Assembly (NCBI GenBank): GCA_944389315.1
Contig: CALXLX010000050.1
Coordinates: forward strand, 1-64,000
From: an uncultured Opitutales bacterium
GTDB taxonomy: Bacteria > Verrucomicrobiota > Verrucomicrobiia > Opitutales > Intestinicryptomonadaceae
Length of the DNA stretch: 64,000 nt
Direction: 5' to 3'
Shown here: positions 62,296 to 64,000 of the stretch, piece by piece
Layout of the letters: the number at the start of each line of letters is the position of its first letter
How positions within the stretch are numbered: the first letter of the stretch is position 1
Made by a program: the position numbers and the translations under genes
Notes under the pieces: model-generated
The model's database searches: none
What the model was told of the DNA's origin: nothing
What the model saw: only the letters and a program-made list of their open reading frames with translations

Positions 62296-62841
62296 ATGAA
62301 AAAAACAGTATGCAGCGTGTGCGGTTATGTCTTTGAGGGCGAAGTTCCGGATTTCTGCCCCCAGTGCAAGGCTCCGAAATCTAAATTCATCGTAAAGGAC
62401 GACGGCGGCGAGCTGACTTTTGCCGACGAGCACAGGATAGGCGTTGCCAAGGGGCTCGACGCGGAGGTTGTCGAGGGTCTGAGGGCTCACTTTACGGGCG
62501 AATGCACGGAGGTTGGCATGTATCTGGCGATGAGCCGCCAGGCGGACCGCGAGGGATATCCTGAGGTTGCCGAGGCCTACAAGCGCATAGCCTTCGAGGA
62601 GGCCGAGCACGCGGCGAAATTCGCCGAGCTTCTCGGCGAGTGCGTGTCGGAAAGCACGAAGGAAAACCTCGAGAAGCGCGTAGCCGCCGAGCACGGAGCC
62701 ACCGAGGGCAAGCTTGCCATCGCAAAGCGCGCAAAACAGCTCGGATACGACGCCATTCATGACACCGTCCACGAGATGTGCAAGGACGAGGCGCGCCACG
62801 GCAAGGCATTCCAGGGCCTCTTGAAGCGCTACTTCGCATAA
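62296..62841 (+). CDS. Rubrerythrin with N-terminal rubredoxin domain (reverse rubrerythrin)
   Basis: The 181-residue protein has a rubredoxin-like iron site at the N-terminus (Cys6, 9, 21, 24) and a four-helix diiron domain after it, the reverse of the classical order. Diiron ligands lie in [11 protein letters not shown]-like [27 protein letters not shown] and [10 protein letters not shown]. Such proteins, as known in Clostridium, reduce hydrogen peroxide with electrons from NADH via a reductase. The leader has AAGG before the ATG. It is the protective enzyme controlled with the Rrf2 gene. Confidence 0.93.
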   Translation: MKKTVCSVCGYVFEGEVPDFCPQCKAPKSKFIVKDDGGELTFADEHRIGVAKGLDAEVVEGLRAHFTGECTEVGMYLAMSRQADREGYPEVAEAYKRIAFEEAEHAAKFAELLGECVSESTKENLEKRVAAEHGATEGKLAIAKRAKQLGYDAIHDTVHEMCKDEARHGKAFQGLLKRYFA

Positions 62842-62873
62842 CAGATAAAAAATCTATTTTATTGTCGGAAAAC

Positions 62874-62911
62874 GGCCCCCGCGCGGCGCATTGCCCGCAG
62901 GGGCTTTTTTT
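62874..62911 (+). terminator. Terminator after the rubrerythrin gene
   Basis: GCCCC pairs with GGGGC, with extra pairs inside, and is followed by seven T. Confidence 0.65.
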
Positions 62912-63015
62912 GGCCCACAGACAGGCTTTTATACGGTTGACAAAAGCGGACGGCGGTTAAAAATTTTTTGGCAGTTGCTACAAAGTTCGTTTTTGGAGAC
63001 TATCCGAAACAAGAA
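62912..63015. other. Intergenic stretch with a possible promoter
   Basis: TTGACA at 62937-62942 is followed 15 bases later by TAAAAA (62958-62963). The -35 is perfect but the -10 is weak. Confidence 0.35.
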
Positions 63016-63135
63016 ATGCCAGAAACAGACAATATAATGGGCCCGACGACACTCTTTGCCATACTTTCACTATTTGCGGCAATTTCCCCGCCGCCTTATG
63101 GGCTTTCCGCCGAAAATATCAAGGCAGGAAAATGA
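63016..63135 (+). CDS. Possible 39-residue exported peptide
   Basis: A short frame from ATG 63016 encodes 39 residues with a hydrophobic stretch (TTLFAILSLFAAIS) that resembles a signal peptide ending near SA. It has no Shine-Dalgarno and no known relatives that I recall. It lies between a candidate promoter and the lipoprotein gene. It may be a chance frame. Confidence 0.22.
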   Translation: MPETDNIMGPTTLFAILSLFAAISPPPYGLSAENIKAGK

Positions 63136-63218
63136 AAGGCGCCTCTCTTTAAGGAAAACCGTTCCAGGACAGAGGAAATTTAAGCAAAAGAATGTCTTAA
63201 GGATACATAAAGGAGAAT

Positions 63219-64000
63219 ATGTTAGTCAGAGAAAATAGGATGCAGATGTTTTTCAAGGCGGCAATTTTTAGCGCAGCCGGGGTGGCGGTATTGGCGGGTT
63301 GCTCTACCCATCTCGACAAAACCGCTCCCGCGCGAACCGCATGGGAAATGGGAGAAGCCGATGCCGCCCAAGCGGCACTTAAGCCTTTTGTATGGAAATA
63401 CGAAAATACGGACGACGAAGTAATATGGCGGCTCGAATACGGAGCCGCCGCACACGCAAGCGGAGACGTAAAGAAGAGCGCGGAATCCTTCGAGGCGGCC
63501 GAGAAGAAGATGTCTTTTTTAGAGAATAATACAGACGCGGTAATCGCCGACGAGGCCGACGCCATACTGGCAAATAAGAGCCAGCTGCCGTACCGCGGGC
63601 GCAATTACGACAGGATAATGATGTCGGCCTACCAGGCTCTAAATTATATGGAACTCGGAGACTTCCGCCGCGCGGAGACGAGCCTGAAGCGCATGGAAGA
63701 CTACCAGCAGAATGCAAAGAGCACCAATTTAAAAAACATAGAGAGGGCACAAAAGGCGCTATCCGCCGCGCAGAAGAAAAGCCAAAGCGCCTCCTACGAC
63801 GTCTCAAAAACCCTTTCAGACGCCGGGGTGGAAAACGCGTTAAAATCCGTATACGGAGACGACTTTTCCGCAAAAGAGCGCGGGCGGCGCCCTTCTGGCG
63901 ACTATGTAAACCCTTTTGCATACTGGCTTTCAGGAATATATTTTTCCACCCGTCCGGAGGATTCCTCCGGCAAGGAGAAGGCGGCTGATTTCTTCAGGTT
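63219..64000 (+). CDS. TPR-like lipoprotein of COG3014 type (3' end outside window)
   Basis: From ATG 63219 (after a clear AAAGGAG) the frame stays open to the end of the window, giving at least 260 residues. It has a lipoprotein signal with the lipobox LAGC, then helical repeats like EYGAAAHASGDVKKSAESFEAA and NYMELGDFRRAETSLKRM. The segment LPYRGRNYDRIMMSAYQALNYM resembles COG3014 proteins, of unknown function and sometimes placed with the penicillin-binding protein activator LpoB. The stop lies beyond base 64000. Confidence 0.75.
   Translation, partial: MLVRENRMQMFFKAAIFSAAGVAVLAGCSTHLDKTAPARTAWEMGEADAAQAALKPFVWKYENTDDEVIWRLEYGAAAHASGDVKKSAESFEAAEKKMSFLENNTDAVIADEADAILANKSQLPYRGRNYDRIMMSAYQALNYMELGDFRRAETSLKRMEDYQQNAKSTNLKNIERAQKALSAAQKKSQSASYDVSKTLSDAGVENALKSVYGDDFSAKERGRRPSGDYVNPFAYWLSGIYFSTRPEDSSGKEKAADFFR

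Noticed and set aside
1-64000. Search for prophage, insertion sequences, CRISPR arrays, toxin-antitoxin or restriction genes
   Set aside because: No transposase, integrase, phage structural, Cas, methylase-restriction pair or array of regular repeats was seen.

Overview
The window looks like chromosomal DNA of an anaerobic Gram-negative bacterium, most likely from the Verrucomicrobiota (Opitutales/Puniceicoccales-like) or a close PVC relative. The support is indirect. It carries lipid A synthesis (lpxA), outer-membrane export parts and many lipoproteins, which indicate a diderm. An Rrf2 regulator sits beside a rubrerythrin, which points to an anaerobe. Carbohydrate-active enzymes are abundant, and the EF-P loop is of a type I associate with Verrucomicrobiota. 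GC content is moderate, Ile is mostly ATA, Arg is often AGG, and few genes have a clear Shine-Dalgarno. The phylum is an inference.

Layout. 1-8.8 kb is a carbohydrate region: the end of a GH30 glycosidase, tlyA on the other strand, and four tandem sialate O-acetylesterase-type (SASA) paralogues. 8.9-12 kb holds a Wza-like export lipid-side protein and a Wzc-like tyrosine autokinase with a Gly-Tyr-rich N-terminus. 12.3-20.4 kb is housekeeping: an orphan substrate-binding lipoprotein, comEC, pyrD, efp, argA, an esterase and pdxA. 20.3-34.4 kb continues with lpxA, a TolQ/MotA-like membrane protein, HIT protein, acyl-ACP thioesterase, gmk, a methyltransferase, an M24 peptidase, DUF192, mnmE, a GYF/DUF4328 protein, an EEP-family protein, ribE, argS and a cobalamin adenosyltransferase.

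34.6-47.2 kb has small transporters, a GH78-type rhamnosidase, an O-antigen ligase/polymerase, a three-gene UDP-L-FucNAc pathway (fnlABC/capEFG type), a GH43, a tRNA-Ser(GCT) and a CE15 glucuronoyl esterase. 47.4-54.5 kb has an RRM protein with an Arg/Gly-rich tail, DUF2147, purT, an HdeD-like protein, and the larC-larE-larB nickel-pincer cofactor genes followed by a likely nickel transporter. 54.6-64 kb has an AspT-type exchanger, a complete MacAB-TolC-like efflux operon, an Rrf2-rubrerythrin pair, and the start of a TPR-like lipoprotein that runs off the end.

How it fits together. The glycosidases and esterases (GH30, GH43, GH78, CE15, SASA) suggest use of acetylated plant or host glycans. 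The Wza/Wzc pair, the ligase and the FucNAc genes suggest a surface polysaccharide, although no glycosyltransferase or flippase is present here. The lar genes predict a nickel-pincer enzyme encoded elsewhere. I see no phage, insertion sequence, CRISPR array or restriction system.
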